A stretch of DNA of 64,000 nt from JAUSNA01 sp964511965 (GTDB lineage Bacteria; Patescibacteriota; Microgenomatia; Levybacterales; GWA1-39-11), in the NCBI GenBank assembly GCA_964511965.1, contig CAZEGF010000022.1:1-64000 (forward strand), given 5' to 3'. Under the pieces are notes generated by a model. It searched no databases. It had not been told where the DNA came from and saw only the letters and a list, made by a program, of their open reading frames with translations. Below, piece after piece: positions 23,905 to 33,203 of this stretch. A program made the position numbers and the translations under genes. How positions within the stretch are numbered: position 1 is the first letter of the stretch; every line of letters starts with the position of its first letter.

Positions 23905-25515
23905 CTAACTTTGGCCATCTGTTCCGGTCGGGGCAAGTGGAGATGCTCCTGGAAAAGCAATGACGTTAGATGGAGCTTCACCTGCAGTTGCTTGAGTACC
24001 TCCAAGTGAATCCAGTCCTGTTGCTGGTGCTGATTCGGAAACTGATTGTTGCGCTTCACCTGGGAAAGCGAGTACGTTATTTACTTCTTTTGAATTTGGA
24101 ACAATTTCCAGCTTTGGAGTTTGTGGTAGACCTGCAGCGAGTGGGCTTGAGCCATCAACCATCCCTGGTCCAGTAGCAGAAGCATTTGGATCTGTTGGTG
24201 ACATACCACCGGGAACTGCAGTTACCGGAGCGGTTGGATCAACATCAGTGTTAGCAGTAGCTACAGCGGCATCAGCGACTTCACCGGTTGTAGCTGGTTC
24301 TGATCCGGTTTCAATTGGGATATCGTGGCCAACTTCTTCACTACTGTTTAATGCTTCAGTGGTAAAAGGTGGTTTGTCTGCTGCAGCAGCAGCACCATCT
24401 GCCATTGCTTTTCCTAATGCATCTCCATCAACTGCAGCATCTCCACTAACAACAGGGGCATCAGGATGTGATGCAGTCCCATCGACTGACCAATCAGGAG
24501 GAGCTTGCATTCCATCAGCGACAGCTCCCGGACCAGCATGAACAGCTTCATCATTTGCATCAGCGGATTGAATTGGTGCTTCAGGTTCTTCAACGTGAGT
24601 TTCTGCAACTGGTTCTACCGCTGGAACAGAGGCAACAGGAGTAGTTGTGACATCAGCAACAGATTCGACTGGAGTAGTGGTCGGAGCATCAGGAAGTGTG
24701 CTTTCCTCTTGCGCAGGTTCAGCAGTTGCGCTAGGTGTAAATTCTGCAGGCTTGTCTTCAGTAGTTACTTGGGCAACAGGTTCTGCAATTGATTCTTCTG
24801 CTTCAGCCATAGGTTCAACGGGTGGCTGAGGTACAACTTCCGGTTGAGATGTTCCAAGACTTGGTGCATCTGATGCAACAACTTCTGCTGGAGCAGGTGA
24901 AGATGCGACCACTCCGCCATTTTCTGGACTTGAAATAGAATTTTGGAATGGAACACCAGTCGCAACACCGGCAGCTGTTGCATCAGGTGTTGAGAGTCCA
25001 GCGTAATTATTCTCAGGTGTTGTTGCAGTGGGTGCTTCAAACTTTGGAGCAGAGGCACCATCTGCCGTCGCTCCATTAAGGTTTGCTACATCTGGAGTTT
25101 GAAGTGTCCCATTGCCTGTTGGTATCAAATGATCAGGTGGGGTCGCAACAGCTGCAACTTCTGGCTTTTTACTTTTAAGACCCATTCCTTCCAGTGCTCC
25201 ACCAATAACTTTTCCAAACAAACCTCGTCTTTGTTCGGTCACTGGTGGTTGGTTTTGAACATCTTTCTTCTCTTCAACCATTGCGTTGTGGGTTGCTATT
25301 ATTTCAGGTGTTTGAGGTGTACCAACAGGTTCAAGTCCTGTTAAGACAGCCGGATGTTCTCCTGTTGCCTCCATATCTTGAGTAAGAGTAGTCGATTGTG
25401 CATTCGGATCAGAAGGAGCAGCAACAGACGCTTCGGCAGCAGAACTTGGGGGTACTACACCGTCAACTGGTTGAACACTAGAATTAATATTAGGGGATTC
25501 CGGTTGAATATCCAT
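23905..25515 (-). CDS. Long disordered Ala/Pro/Thr/Glu-rich protein
   Basis: No family recognised. 536 residues almost wholly of Ala, Pro, Val, Thr, Glu and Gly with no transmembrane segment or signal peptide. A short ordered-looking patch, GLFGKVIGGALEGMGLKSKK (about 99-118), is the only hydrophobic/basic element. NVLAFPGEA and NVIAFPGAS are repeated near the C-terminus and could be short binding motifs. A strong promoter upstream and an uninterrupted frame argue for a real gene. Confidence 0.65.
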   Translation of the reverse strand: MDIQPESPNINSSVQPVDGVVPPSSAAEASVAAPSDPNAQSTTLTQDMEATGEHPAVLTGLEPVGTPQTPEIIATHNAMVEEKKDVQNQPPVTEQRRGLFGKVIGGALEGMGLKSKKPEVAAVATPPDHLIPTGNGTLQTPDVANLNGATADGASAPKFEAPTATTPENNYAGLSTPDATAAGVATGVPFQNSISSPENGGVVASSPAPAEVVASDAPSLGTSQPEVVPQPPVEPMAEAEESIAEPVAQVTTEDKPAEFTPSATAEPAQEESTLPDAPTTTPVESVADVTTTPVASVPAVEPVAETHVEEPEAPIQSADANDEAVHAGPGAVADGMQAPPDWSVDGTASHPDAPVVSGDAAVDGDALGKAMADGAAAAADKPPFTTEALNSSEEVGHDIPIETGSEPATTGEVADAAVATANTDVDPTAPVTAVPGGMSPTDPNASATGPGMVDGSSPLAAGLPQTPKLEIVPNSKEVNNVLAFPGEAQQSVSESAPATGLDSLGGTQATAGEAPSNVIAFPGASPLAPTGTDGQS

Positions 25516-25523
25516 TACAAACT

Positions 25524-25553
25524 AAGTTACAGGAAAACGGGTTGGATTGTCAA
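25524..25553 (-). promoter_or_regulatory. Promoter of the disordered-protein gene
   Basis: Minus strand TTGACA, 18 nt, TAACTT, 8 nt to ATG at 25515. The -35 box touches the end of the CofE-like gene. Confidence 0.55.
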
Positions 25554-26296
25554 GAGTTTTTGCCTTTTTTCCATAGGGCATTTTGTAATAAAACGCCATA
25601 AACATCGGTCTCAGGGTCTATAGAAAGAAGTTTTAATTCCTCCTCTGTCGGATTTCTGTCTTGAAAATTAACAAATGAAATATCCGTAACAACAGCAAGT
25701 GGGGTTTGATTTGCGCCTTCACCCATAACAACTACTGCAGCAGCGGCAATTCCTTCCATAACTCCAACTTGAGTCATTTTTAAAATCCTCCCAAAAATAT
25801 CTGGTGTACCAACGTGGTTATTAAGTGCCAAAAATCCACTATGAGCGATCCCAATTCCCGTTATTCCATATCGTAGTGGTGTGGTTTTACTGTCTGTTAT
25901 CAAAACTCCAACATTTTTTATATTATGTTTTTGAACCAGATGTTCTCTTATTTTATTTGCACTATCTTGAGGATTTTTTGGCCATAATACATATCCGTCA
26001 ATTGTATTTGATTCGTCTATTCCGGCGTTTACTGCCAATATATTATTTTTTAAAGTTACTATTAGTTGGAATGAATTTGTTTCTTTCGGAAGATATTTGT
26101 CAGCTTGTGAGATGACCAAGCTTTCCTTATCAATAGAATCCATGGCAACTGTGTTACCCTCACAAAGTGAGACTATTTTACTCGTAATAACGAGAATGGA
26201 ATTTTCAGAAAGAGTAGGGACATATTGATCAATTATTTTAAGTATGTCATTGTCTTTCACCGTTATTTTGTGTGTTTTGATTGGTACAATATTCAT
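25550..26296 (-). CDS. CofE-like gamma-glutamyl ligase family protein
   Basis: 248 residues. Resembles F420-0:gamma-glutamyl ligase (CofE): SILVITSKIVSLCEG, NILAVNAGIDESNTI with the acidic metal-binding residues, GVLITDSKTTPLRYGITGIG, and DIFGRILKMTQVGVMEGIAAAA. In F420 producers CofE adds glutamates through a GTP-dependent gamma-linkage. No F420 genes are visible here, so the acceptor may be another molecule or protein. It begins 7 nt after the DUF1704 metallopeptidase gene and is surely cotranscribed with it. Confidence 0.85.
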   Translation of the reverse strand: MNIVPIKTHKITVKDNDILKIIDQYVPTLSENSILVITSKIVSLCEGNTVAMDSIDKESLVISQADKYLPKETNSFQLIVTLKNNILAVNAGIDESNTIDGYVLWPKNPQDSANKIREHLVQKHNIKNVGVLITDSKTTPLRYGITGIGIAHSGFLALNNHVGTPDIFGRILKMTQVGVMEGIAAAAVVVMGEGANQTPLAVVTDISFVNFQDRNPTEEELKLLSIDPETDVYGVLLQNALWKKGKNS

Positions 26297-26303
26297 TTGA
26301 ATT

Positions 26304-27407
26304 TTAAAATCTTGGAACTAAAATATTTTTTGTATCGATAAGATCGTATTTGAAGAGGATATTAGATAAAATCGGAGATTTAGTTGCATAAAGTAATTTT
26401 CTTGGATATTTTTCCGCTCTCAGATTTTCAATTTCATGGTATCCCAATAAATAACACGCATCTTTTGGAAATCCTCCCGGGCGGGATGTATCGCGCATAC
26501 CTCTTTTAACACGATACGTCATAATAAAGGCTCTTTGAGGACTTAGATTTTGTGACAATATTTCATAAATCTCAACAAAACTCTTATCGATATTTCTCAC
26601 AGCTTTTATCCGATGGAAATACATTTCAAAAGCACTTGGAGTAATTTTTCTTGTTATGATTTCATTATATATAGCAAGCCCTTCGCTATATAAATTTTGG
26701 TTTCCATATTTTGTAAATTCAGTAAGAAGAGTTGATGAATTTTTTATATTTTCAGTTTGAATGGCATGTGATTCTATTTCATGGACTACGAGCCGATCTA
26801 CATTACATTCAAATCTCTTAATTTCGCTTCCTATTACTATTGTATTATAACCAACCCCAATCATGTGCGGAGCAAAGCTATTAATCTTAACGGTAAAGCT
26901 ATTAATATTATATTTTCGAAGAGCTTTTTCAAATCTTTCTTTTATTTTTTGCGCATCTTTTATTTTATGTTTTATATGCATCTTAAATTCTACATTCGGA
27001 GTATTTGCTAGCAACAAATCTAACCGGTCGGTTCCCCAATTATAAAGTTTATGAACGATTTCGGAAAAATCATCTTCTCCGATTGACAATTTTGTATGAT
27101 ATAAATCAATTTGATTATCTAAAAATTCCAAGATATGTTGTTTGAGATCCTCAGGAATTTTCAAAGAATCAACTCTTAATTTAAAATTATCAATTATTTC
27201 AGGGATATTTGGAAGCTCCTGTTTTTTGTAAATGTATTGTGGATTATAAGAATGGTTTTCAAAGAATTTTGCCATCTCCTCAGAATAATTGAGAGGTGTG
27301 AGAGAAACGTTTCCTAGGCGAAGAGAATTTTTAATTCCTATGATTTCGCGGGCTAATAATTCTAACTTTTCTCTATCCGGAAAAGAATGCATTTGAGATG
27401 ATTTCAT
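26304..27407 (-). CDS. DUF1704/MATCAP-like metallopeptidase
   Basis: 367 residues. VVHEIESHAIQTEN carries the HExxxH zinc motif of the DUF1704 family (related to the MATCAP tubulin carboxypeptidases), and YSEGLAIYNE stands at the place of the 'QEGLP' motif with the third ligand Glu. The N-terminal half is helical. Relatives remove C-terminal residues from proteins; the bacterial substrate is unknown. First gene of a two-gene unit with the CofE-like ligase, 7 nt apart. GGAG lies close before the ATG. Confidence 0.75.
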   Translation of the reverse strand: MKSSQMHSFPDREKLELLAREIIGIKNSLRLGNVSLTPLNYSEEMAKFFENHSYNPQYIYKKQELPNIPEIIDNFKLRVDSLKIPEDLKQHILEFLDNQIDLYHTKLSIGEDDFSEIVHKLYNWGTDRLDLLLANTPNVEFKMHIKHKIKDAQKIKERFEKALRKYNINSFTVKINSFAPHMIGVGYNTIVIGSEIKRFECNVDRLVVHEIESHAIQTENIKNSSTLLTEFTKYGNQNLYSEGLAIYNEIITRKITPSAFEMYFHRIKAVRNIDKSFVEIYEILSQNLSPQRAFIMTYRVKRGMRDTSRPGGFPKDACYLLGYHEIENLRAEKYPRKLLYATKSPILSNILFKYDLIDTKNILVPRF

Positions 27408-27415
27408 GAACTCCT

Positions 27416-27444
27416 ATGTTACCATTCAAGGCTAAAATTGTCTA
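27416..27444 (-). promoter_or_regulatory. Promoter of the DUF1704/CofE pair
   Basis: Minus strand TAGACA, 17 nt, TAACAT, 8 nt to ATG at 27407. Confidence 0.55.
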
Positions 27445-27786
27445 ATTCACGCAGACTGCCCGAAGGGTATATGAATTGAAAATTGAGATTTAAGACTTGA
27501 GAATTGTTTTTGTACAAATAATAGCAACGAATCAAGGGTTTTATATAAATAAAAAATAACAAAACATATTCGCATTTTTGGTGTATATTTTGCACAGAAA
27601 AAGAATGTTTTAAACTACAATAACTTCTAGCTAATATCTATTAGATAATAGAATGTGCGGGGATAAAATTACCGCAATGATTCATTTTTTAAATAGATCA
27701 TAATAGCTCAGGGTTTAGTTGTTAGCGTTTAAGCGAAGCTTGACCCTTGTGGGATAGGGTTTAGTTGCTCCGTTATTAAGCAATGC
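27445..27786. other. Gene-free AT-rich spacer with repeats
   Basis: Contains TTGAGA/TTTGAG-type repeat words near 27475-27505, a long A/T-rich stretch, and copy 2 of the AAGCGAAGCTTG repeat. No ORF or RNA fold of note seen. Confidence 0.5.
27727..27766. repeat. Dispersed AAGCGAAGCTTG repeat, copy 2
   Basis: GTTTAAGCGAAGCTTGACCC and following bases, nearly identical to 12331-12372. Confidence 0.7.
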
Positions 27787-27815
27787 TTGTGTGTGAGTCT
27801 ATACATGCATATAAT
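27787..27815 (+). promoter_or_regulatory. Promoter, leaderless, for the gene at 27823
   Basis: TTGTGT, 17 nt, TATAAT (27810-27815), 7 nt to ATG at 27823. It rules out the longer frame that opens at 27787. Confidence 0.65.
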
Positions 27816-27822
27816 TAGTAAC

Positions 27823-29385
27823 ATGCAGTTGAATAAATTCTCAGAAAATCTTATTCATCTTTTCGAGAAGGCAAAAGAAGTACCGCTTGAAAGTGCCAAT
27901 ATTATAAATCCCCTCGTATCCGAGCTTGCTTCCTGGTACGAAAAATTCAGAAATTCTATCGAATACCGTGACGAGGAAGTAATTCTCAGAGCATCAATTG
28001 AGAGAATCTTAAAAAGAAGACTAGCTCTTGGTGGGACTGGAGCAACCGCTGCAAAGCCACTACTTAAAGAGCTAGTGTGGGCACGGTATTTTCCGGAGAG
28101 TTTGTACACTGAGGAGACGATAAACAATATCGAAAAAATTATAAATTTTTATCTCCAACTAAAAAATGAAATCGTAAAAAACCATATCCTAAAAGAAGGA
28201 GAGATGCGGAATCTCATGTTTCAATTAATGTCATCTGATGTAGAGCAAACACTCCATCCAAATAAAGTAGAGGAAGCAGTCGGCAACTATATATTTTATG
28301 TTTTGCAGCACAATATCACAATTGATGAGGGGATGGAGGAGGAAAGGGATGTTCAGTTGTTTATAGCTATCAGACGTGCGTATTCAAAAGACGATCTTGC
28401 TTTTCTAAGATTCAAGCTTTACACACAATACTTTGGGAAGATGAGTTTTCAAGAACCGGCATCTGTTGCAGAAAAATTTGTTGACGCACATACACAAATA
28501 GAAAAACAGCTAACTCATCCGGCTCGTTTTAAAATTTTGTCATATGTTAAAAGACAAATCCCACCTTTTCTTATTATGGAAGATATATTTGCGAGTAACG
28601 AAAACATTCGAGAACTGGCCCAAAACGAGCAAGAATTAAATGATAATGTATTGGCAGCTTGCAAGAAAAAATATAAAACAATTTCTGAGAAAGTGAGACG
28701 TGCAATTATACGAAGTGTAATATTTATTTTACTTTCAAAAACATTAATTGCTTTTGGCATTGAAGGAACATATGAAAGAATTTTTCTGGGACACGTTCAA
28801 TGGTTAACGCTTGCTTTAAATGTTGCGATTCCAACTCTTTTTATGATTGTTGTTGGATTTTCAATAAGAACACCTGGTGATAAAAACTCTAGACTAATTT
28901 TATCCAGAATCCATGCACTTTTATTTGATGAAATGCCAAAGGTAGGACGTTCAATTGTTTTTCCACTTCCTGACAGTAAAAAACCACAAACCGTTATGGA
29001 ATGGGTATTTGGTATTTTATGGGTGACTGCATTTCTTTTAAGCTTTGGTGCTGTTTCATTGGGTCTTTCACTTTTGCATTTTAGTGTGGTCAGTCAAATG
29101 ATATTTATATTCTTCTTAGCAATAGTAAGTTTCTTGGCTTACCGAATAAATATAACTGCACACGAATATAGTGTTGAGAGTAGACAAGGAATACTTACTC
29201 CAATTGTCGACTTTTTCTTCATGCCAATTGCCCGAGTTGGACAATATCTGACCGCAGGAATTTCTCAAATAAATATTTTCTTATTTATTTTAGACTTTAT
29301 TATTGAGGCGCCTTACAAAGGGTTGGTTGCTTTCTTTGATCAGTGGTTTTTCTTCTTACACTCCAAGCGGGAAGAGATAGGATAG
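27823..29385 (+). CDS. Large helical membrane protein, unknown
   Basis: No family recognised. About 520 residues. The N-terminal ~290 residues are soluble and alpha-helical (LGGTGATAAKPLLKELVWAR, then charged heptad-like stretches). The C-terminal part has about five to six transmembrane segments (near residues 308-330, 335-355, 395-420, 425-445, 485-515). ATG at 27823 chosen because a canonical promoter ends 7 nt before it. Stands alone on the plus strand between two minus-strand units. Confidence 0.65.
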   Translation: MQLNKFSENLIHLFEKAKEVPLESANIINPLVSELASWYEKFRNSIEYRDEEVILRASIERILKRRLALGGTGATAAKPLLKELVWARYFPESLYTEETINNIEKIINFYLQLKNEIVKNHILKEGEMRNLMFQLMSSDVEQTLHPNKVEEAVGNYIFYVLQHNITIDEGMEEERDVQLFIAIRRAYSKDDLAFLRFKLYTQYFGKMSFQEPASVAEKFVDAHTQIEKQLTHPARFKILSYVKRQIPPFLIMEDIFASNENIRELAQNEQELNDNVLAACKKKYKTISEKVRRAIIRSVIFILLSKTLIAFGIEGTYERIFLGHVQWLTLALNVAIPTLFMIVVGFSIRTPGDKNSRLILSRIHALLFDEMPKVGRSIVFPLPDSKKPQTVMEWVFGILWVTAFLLSFGAVSLGLSLLHFSVVSQMIFIFFLAIVSFLAYRINITAHEYSVESRQGILTPIVDFFFMPIARVGQYLTAGISQINIFLFILDFIIEAPYKGLVAFFDQWFFFLHSKREEIG

Positions 29386-29487
29386 GAACACTAGTTTTCA
29401 ATTTTCAGTTCACAGTTTCCAATTAGTTTTCATTTAATTAATTTTCAATGAGAACTAACTGAGAATTGAGAAATTGTAACTGGAAAC

Positions 29488-29826
29488 TCATTTGATTTCG
29501 AGGAGTTCAACTTCGAATATGAGATCGGCAAGTGGTGGGATAACATCCCCGGCACCTTCTTCTCCATACCCTAAAGTATATGGAATATATAATTTTCTTT
29601 TTCCGCCTTTTTTCATCCCTGGGACTCCTTTGTCCCAACCGGCAATAACATGACCAACACCGATTTTTGTTTGGAATGGAGCACCCCGGTCTACTGAACT
29701 GTCAAATTTTTCACCATCATCAAACGTACCGGTATAATGAATAACAACGGTGTCACCTGCTTTAACGGCAGGACCAGTTCCCTCAACTATTTCTTCGATC
29801 TTAAATTCTGTGACATTAGTTTTCAT
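29488..29826 (-). CDS. FKBP-type peptidyl-prolyl isomerase
   Basis: 112 residues, the minimal FKBP fold without signal peptide. VVIHYTGTFDDGEKFDSS, VIAGWDKGVPGMKKGGKRKL and IPPLADLIFEVELLEI are the family core with the usual aromatic pocket residues. Assists proline isomerisation in the cytosol. TATAAT lies 8 nt before the ATG, so the transcript has almost no leader. Confidence 0.95.
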   Translation of the reverse strand: MKTNVTEFKIEEIVEGTGPAVKAGDTVVIHYTGTFDDGEKFDSSVDRGAPFQTKIGVGHVIAGWDKGVPGMKKGGKRKLYIPYTLGYGEEGAGDVIPPLADLIFEVELLEIK

Positions 29827-29875
29827 GAGACTTAATTATAAATTAACTAAACGCTAAACGCTAATAGCTAAACGC

Positions 29876-30166
29876 TTATTTTACTCCTACGAAATCAATG
29901 CGGGGGAGAAAGGCACGTATCTGATCCCAGAATTTGTCAGAAAGTCCCGTTGAAAATTTTGAATACTGTCCTTTATCTTGTTGGGAGGTTAATTTCCTTT
30001 CGTATTCACGAATAATATCAACGACTTTTGCACCTTTTTCATTGAACTCTTTTTTAAAAGTTTCTTCATCTTCAACAAATTTGTCATGAACTTCTTTGAA
30101 ATCAAGCATTGTGTCTCGATGCTCTTCCATCATTTCCAAAAATAGTTGGCGGTACTTAGCTGACAT
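29876..30166 (-). CDS. Small helical coiled-coil protein, unknown
   Basis: 96 residues from MSAKYRQLF; a longer frame opens at 30241, but the promoter fixes ATG at 30166. Highly charged helices with coiled-coil potential (EMMEEHRDTMLDFKEVHDKF, VEDEETFKKEFNEK), ending in FLPRIDFVGVK. No family recognised. 49 nt upstream of the FKBP gene on the same strand. Confidence 0.6.
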   Translation of the reverse strand: MSAKYRQLFLEMMEEHRDTMLDFKEVHDKFVEDEETFKKEFNEKGAKVVDIIREYERKLTSQQDKGQYSKFSTGLSDKFWDQIRAFLPRIDFVGVK

Positions 30167-30173
30167 TTCTGAA

Positions 30174-30202
30174 ATATTAAATTGAAATATGTAAATAGTC
30201 AA
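30174..30202 (-). promoter_or_regulatory. Promoter, leaderless, for the gene at 30166
   Basis: Minus strand TTGACT, 17 nt, TAATAT, 7 nt to the ATG. Confidence 0.7.
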
Positions 30203-30337
30203 GAGTATTGATAAGTTATCAGTTCTCAATTTACAATTCACAGTTAATTCTCAATGAAAATTAATTAAATGAAATCTAATTGAAAACTGGAAACTGAAAA
30301 ATGGAAACTTATATAAATAAACTGTATAATTGAACTC

Positions 30338-31246
30338 ATGAAATATCAGATATTACTTTGGTATAAGTATGTTCCTATTGAAAATCCCGTGCACGAAATG
30401 CGGGAGCAGAGGAGGTTATGCGAAAAATTAAATCTTAAAGGAAGAATTATTTTGGCTGATGAGGGGATTAATGGAACAGTTGAGGGGACAATATCAGCAA
30501 CCGAGAAATACATAAAAACAATTGAACAAGACCCACGTTTTTCCGGAATTCACTGGAAAAAATCAACTGGTACTGGTAGTGCTTTTCCAAAACTCTCTAT
30601 TAAAGTTCGCGAGGAAATTGTCAGCATGCATTTACATGAAAATGACCTGAAACCATGGAGTGTGACGGGAAAATATTTGTCACCAGAAGAACTACATAAA
30701 TGGTTTGAAAATAAGGAGGAGTTCTATATTGTGGACATGCGTAATGATTACGAGCACCAATCCGGATATTTTGAAGGATCAATTTTGCCACCTTTAACTA
30801 ACTACCGTGATTTACCAAAATTACTTCCGATGCTAAAAGATCTGAAAGACAAAAAAGTATTGACCGTTTGCACCGGCGGAGTGAGATGTGAGAAGGCGTC
30901 AGGATTTTTGGTCAGTAATGGATTTTCTGATGTATACCAACTCCAGGGTGGAATCGTAAGCTATATGGAAAAATATCCAAACGAGCATTTCAAAGGAAAG
31001 TTATATGTATTTGATCAAAGGATACTCATGGGTTTTAATACAACAGACGCTGCTCATGAAATTGTTGGGAAGTGTGAACGCTGTTTGAAACCCTCCGAAA
31101 ACTATATTAATTGCGACACTATTGGTTGTCACAGACACTTTATTTTGTGTGAAAATTGCATTGAAGAATTTGGAAAAATATGTCCAGAAGGTTGTCAATA
31201 TGCCCGGCGCAAACAAAGAGAAAACCCCGTCCACACTAATAGTTGA
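30338..31246 (+). CDS. trhO: tRNA uridine(34) hydroxylase, rhodanese-type (TrhO)
   Basis: 302 residues, close to the YceA/TrhO family. An N-terminal acylphosphatase-like domain (LKGRIILADEGINGTVEGTI) precedes a rhodanese domain with active loop CTGGVRCEKASGF. A C-terminal Cys-rich region (CERCLKPSENYINC and CENCIEEFGKICPEGC) may bind zinc. Known members hydroxylate U34 of tRNA using prephenate-independent O2 chemistry. TATAAT lies 7 nt before the ATG. Confidence 0.9.
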   Translation: MKYQILLWYKYVPIENPVHEMREQRRLCEKLNLKGRIILADEGINGTVEGTISATEKYIKTIEQDPRFSGIHWKKSTGTGSAFPKLSIKVREEIVSMHLHENDLKPWSVTGKYLSPEELHKWFENKEEFYIVDMRNDYEHQSGYFEGSILPPLTNYRDLPKLLPMLKDLKDKKVLTVCTGGVRCEKASGFLVSNGFSDVYQLQGGIVSYMEKYPNEHFKGKLYVFDQRILMGFNTTDAAHEIVGKCERCLKPSENYINCDTIGCHRHFILCENCIEEFGKICPEGCQYARRKQRENPVHTNS

Positions 31247-31320
31247 TAAATTGAGAGTTGAGATTTGATATTTGAGAATAGTAAAATAAGTATTCCAGAA
31301 AGCGAATCCCCGGTTTTTAT

Positions 31321-32622
31321 ATGGCAAATCAAAAAGAACCAAATTCTCTATTAAGATTATTTCCAGCAATGGGGAGTAGTAATTACAGATATTATTTCGT
31401 TGGGCAACTCATTTCCCAAATCGGAACATGGCTGCAGATAGTTGCTCAAGGATGGCTGGTGCTTCAGCTCACTAATTCAGCACTTCTCATAGGCCTTGTT
31501 GCAGCAGCTGCGACATTACCGTCATTGCTTTTTTCACTATTTGGCGGAGTAATAGTGGACCGATTTGATAAAAAAATGACTATTGTTGCAACTCAAACTG
31601 CTTCGATGATCTTAGCTTTGCTTCTTGGTATGCTTACCGTTCTAAAAATTATTAATGTTTGGGAAATAATGATCATTTCGTTTTTATTGGGAATTGTAAA
31701 CGCCGTTGATATGCCTGCCCGTCAAGCATTCGTAAGTGAAATGGTTCATAAGGATAAAGTTTCATCCGCTATTGCTCTTAATGCAGGAATATTTAATGCT
31801 GCACGTGTTGTTGGTCCTTCGGTTGCCGGAATTTTGATTGCGATAGTTGGAACCGGTGGTGCATTTTTACTTAATGGTGTAAGTTATATTGCAGCCATAA
31901 TTGTACAATTTATGATTGTTCCGATACTTATTCCAAAGCCAAAACATCCACATCCAATAACAGCTATTAAACAAGGTGTATCATACACCTGGACGCATCC
32001 GGTAATCCGCTCTTTAGTACTATTAACTGCAGTTGTTAGTATTTTCGGATGGTCATATACAACAATAATGCCATTTATTGCAGACAAAGTCTTTCATCAG
32101 GGAGCAGCAGGGCTTGGATATCTTTATGCAGCTGCAGGAGCTGGGGCTTTAGTTGCTACTTTTGTAGTATCAGGATATGGAAGTAAATATGCTTCTTCGG
32201 TATTTATTAATGGTGGAATAATACTTTTTGCAATAACCATGATTTTCTTTTCATTCACATCAAATATTTGGATTGCTTATCTCACTTTATTTTTTGGAGG
32301 ATTCGGATTGTTATCCGCTTTTTCGATCATAAATGCACGGATTCAACATCTTGTAGAGCCACAATTTAGAGGACGTGTACTTAGTATCTATCTATTAATG
32401 TTTGTCGGACTTTTTCCAATAGGTAATTTGCAAATTGGATTTATGTCAGAACAATTTGGTCCACAAGTTGCTATCAGAGTAGGGTCTATTATTGTTCTTA
32501 TCGCAGCAATAATAGGGTATCTTATGAAGGGAAAAATTATTTCCTCTCATGCTGAATATCTTACAAAGCTTGAGATAGAAGCAGGCACCCAAGAAGTAAT
32601 TCGTGATACTAGAAAAAGTTAA
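31321..32622 (+). CDS. MFS exporter (MFS_3/EntS-like)
   Basis: 433 residues with about twelve transmembrane helices. FGGVIVDRFDKK between helices 2 and 3 is the MFS A-motif; GIVNAVDMPARQAFVSEMV and ALNAGIFNAARVVGPSVAG are hallmarks of the MFS_3/enterobactin-exporter-like group. Substrate unknown; drug or siderophore-like export is typical. A possible promoter, TTGAGA-N18-TAAAAT, lies at 31258-31287. Followed after 15 nt by a DinB-like gene with a strong SD. Confidence 0.88.
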   Translation: MANQKEPNSLLRLFPAMGSSNYRYYFVGQLISQIGTWLQIVAQGWLVLQLTNSALLIGLVAAAATLPSLLFSLFGGVIVDRFDKKMTIVATQTASMILALLLGMLTVLKIINVWEIMIISFLLGIVNAVDMPARQAFVSEMVHKDKVSSAIALNAGIFNAARVVGPSVAGILIAIVGTGGAFLLNGVSYIAAIIVQFMIVPILIPKPKHPHPITAIKQGVSYTWTHPVIRSLVLLTAVVSIFGWSYTTIMPFIADKVFHQGAAGLGYLYAAAGAGALVATFVVSGYGSKYASSVFINGGIILFAITMIFFSFTSNIWIAYLTLFFGGFGLLSAFSIINARIQHLVEPQFRGRVLSIYLLMFVGLFPIGNLQIGFMSEQFGPQVAIRVGSIIVLIAAIIGYLMKGKIISSHAEYLTKLEIEAGTQEVIRDTRKS

Positions 32623-32625
32623 GAA

Positions 32626-32632
32626 AGGAGGT
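32626..32632 (+). promoter_or_regulatory. Strong ribosome binding site
   Basis: AGGAGGT, 5 nt before ATG at 32638. One of the few full SD sites in the window, serving a gene inside an operon. Confidence 0.85.
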
Positions 32633-32637
32633 GGAAT

Positions 32638-33156
32638 ATGAAAGCAATACAATTGTTAAGAATGCAATTTGATTCGGCGCATCACACCATGGAAGCAACG
32701 GTGGGGGAGGCAAAGGCATCTGTTATGAATTTTAATAAAACCAATAAGGCTATCCCTGTTGGTGCTGCATACGCTCATGCTGTTTTGGAAGAAGATATAC
32801 TTTTGTCCTCAATGCTTGCCAATAAAAAACCAATTTTTAAAAGTACAGACCAAGTTGGTATTTCAAAAGAAATTCCATCAATGGATAAATGGGATCAACA
32901 TGAAAAATGGTATTTGACTGTAAAAGTAGATCTGAAAAAATTTCGGGCTTATGCAAAGAAAGTATATAAAGCAACAGATGAATATCTTGCAACCTTAGAA
33001 GATAAAGATTTAGATACGGTTATGGATAGACCGATGGTAGGTAAACAAACAGTGGGATTTTTATTAACAAATTTCTTTCTTCTGCACATAGCAAATTTGG
33101 CTGGTGAAGTTTCAGCTGCTAAAGGATTTCAAGGACTTAAAGGGTACCCTTGGTAA
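32638..33156 (+). CDS. DinB-like four-helix protein
   Basis: 172 residues. Pattern of the DinB/DfsB-like superfamily: QLLRMQFDSAHHTMEATV, then AHAVLEEDILLS, and C-terminal LLHIANLAGEVSAAKGFQGL, with His residues spaced to bind one metal. Members act in thiol or maleylpyruvate chemistry or are unknown. Encoded 15 nt after the MFS gene and translated from its own SD. Confidence 0.75.
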   Translation: MKAIQLLRMQFDSAHHTMEATVGEAKASVMNFNKTNKAIPVGAAYAHAVLEEDILLSSMLANKKPIFKSTDQVGISKEIPSMDKWDQHEKWYLTVKVDLKKFRAYAKKVYKATDEYLATLEDKDLDTVMDRPMVGKQTVGFLLTNFFLLHIANLAGEVSAAKGFQGLKGYPW

Positions 33157-33164
33157 ATTTGAGA

Positions 33165-33193
33165 TTGAAATTTTTTGGTAGTAACTCTACAAT
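33165..33193 (+). promoter_or_regulatory. Promoter of the SAM riboswitch RNA
   Basis: TTGAAA (33165-33170), 17 nt, TACAAT (33188-33193). The RNA would start near 33200, just before the aptamer. Confidence 0.75.
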
Positions 33194-33203
33194 AATAATT
33201 GAC

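Noticed and set aside
24248..25344. Several plus-strand ORFs opposite the disordered-protein gene
   Set aside because: Compositional shadows of the Ala/Pro/Thr-rich frame, which has its own strong promoter.
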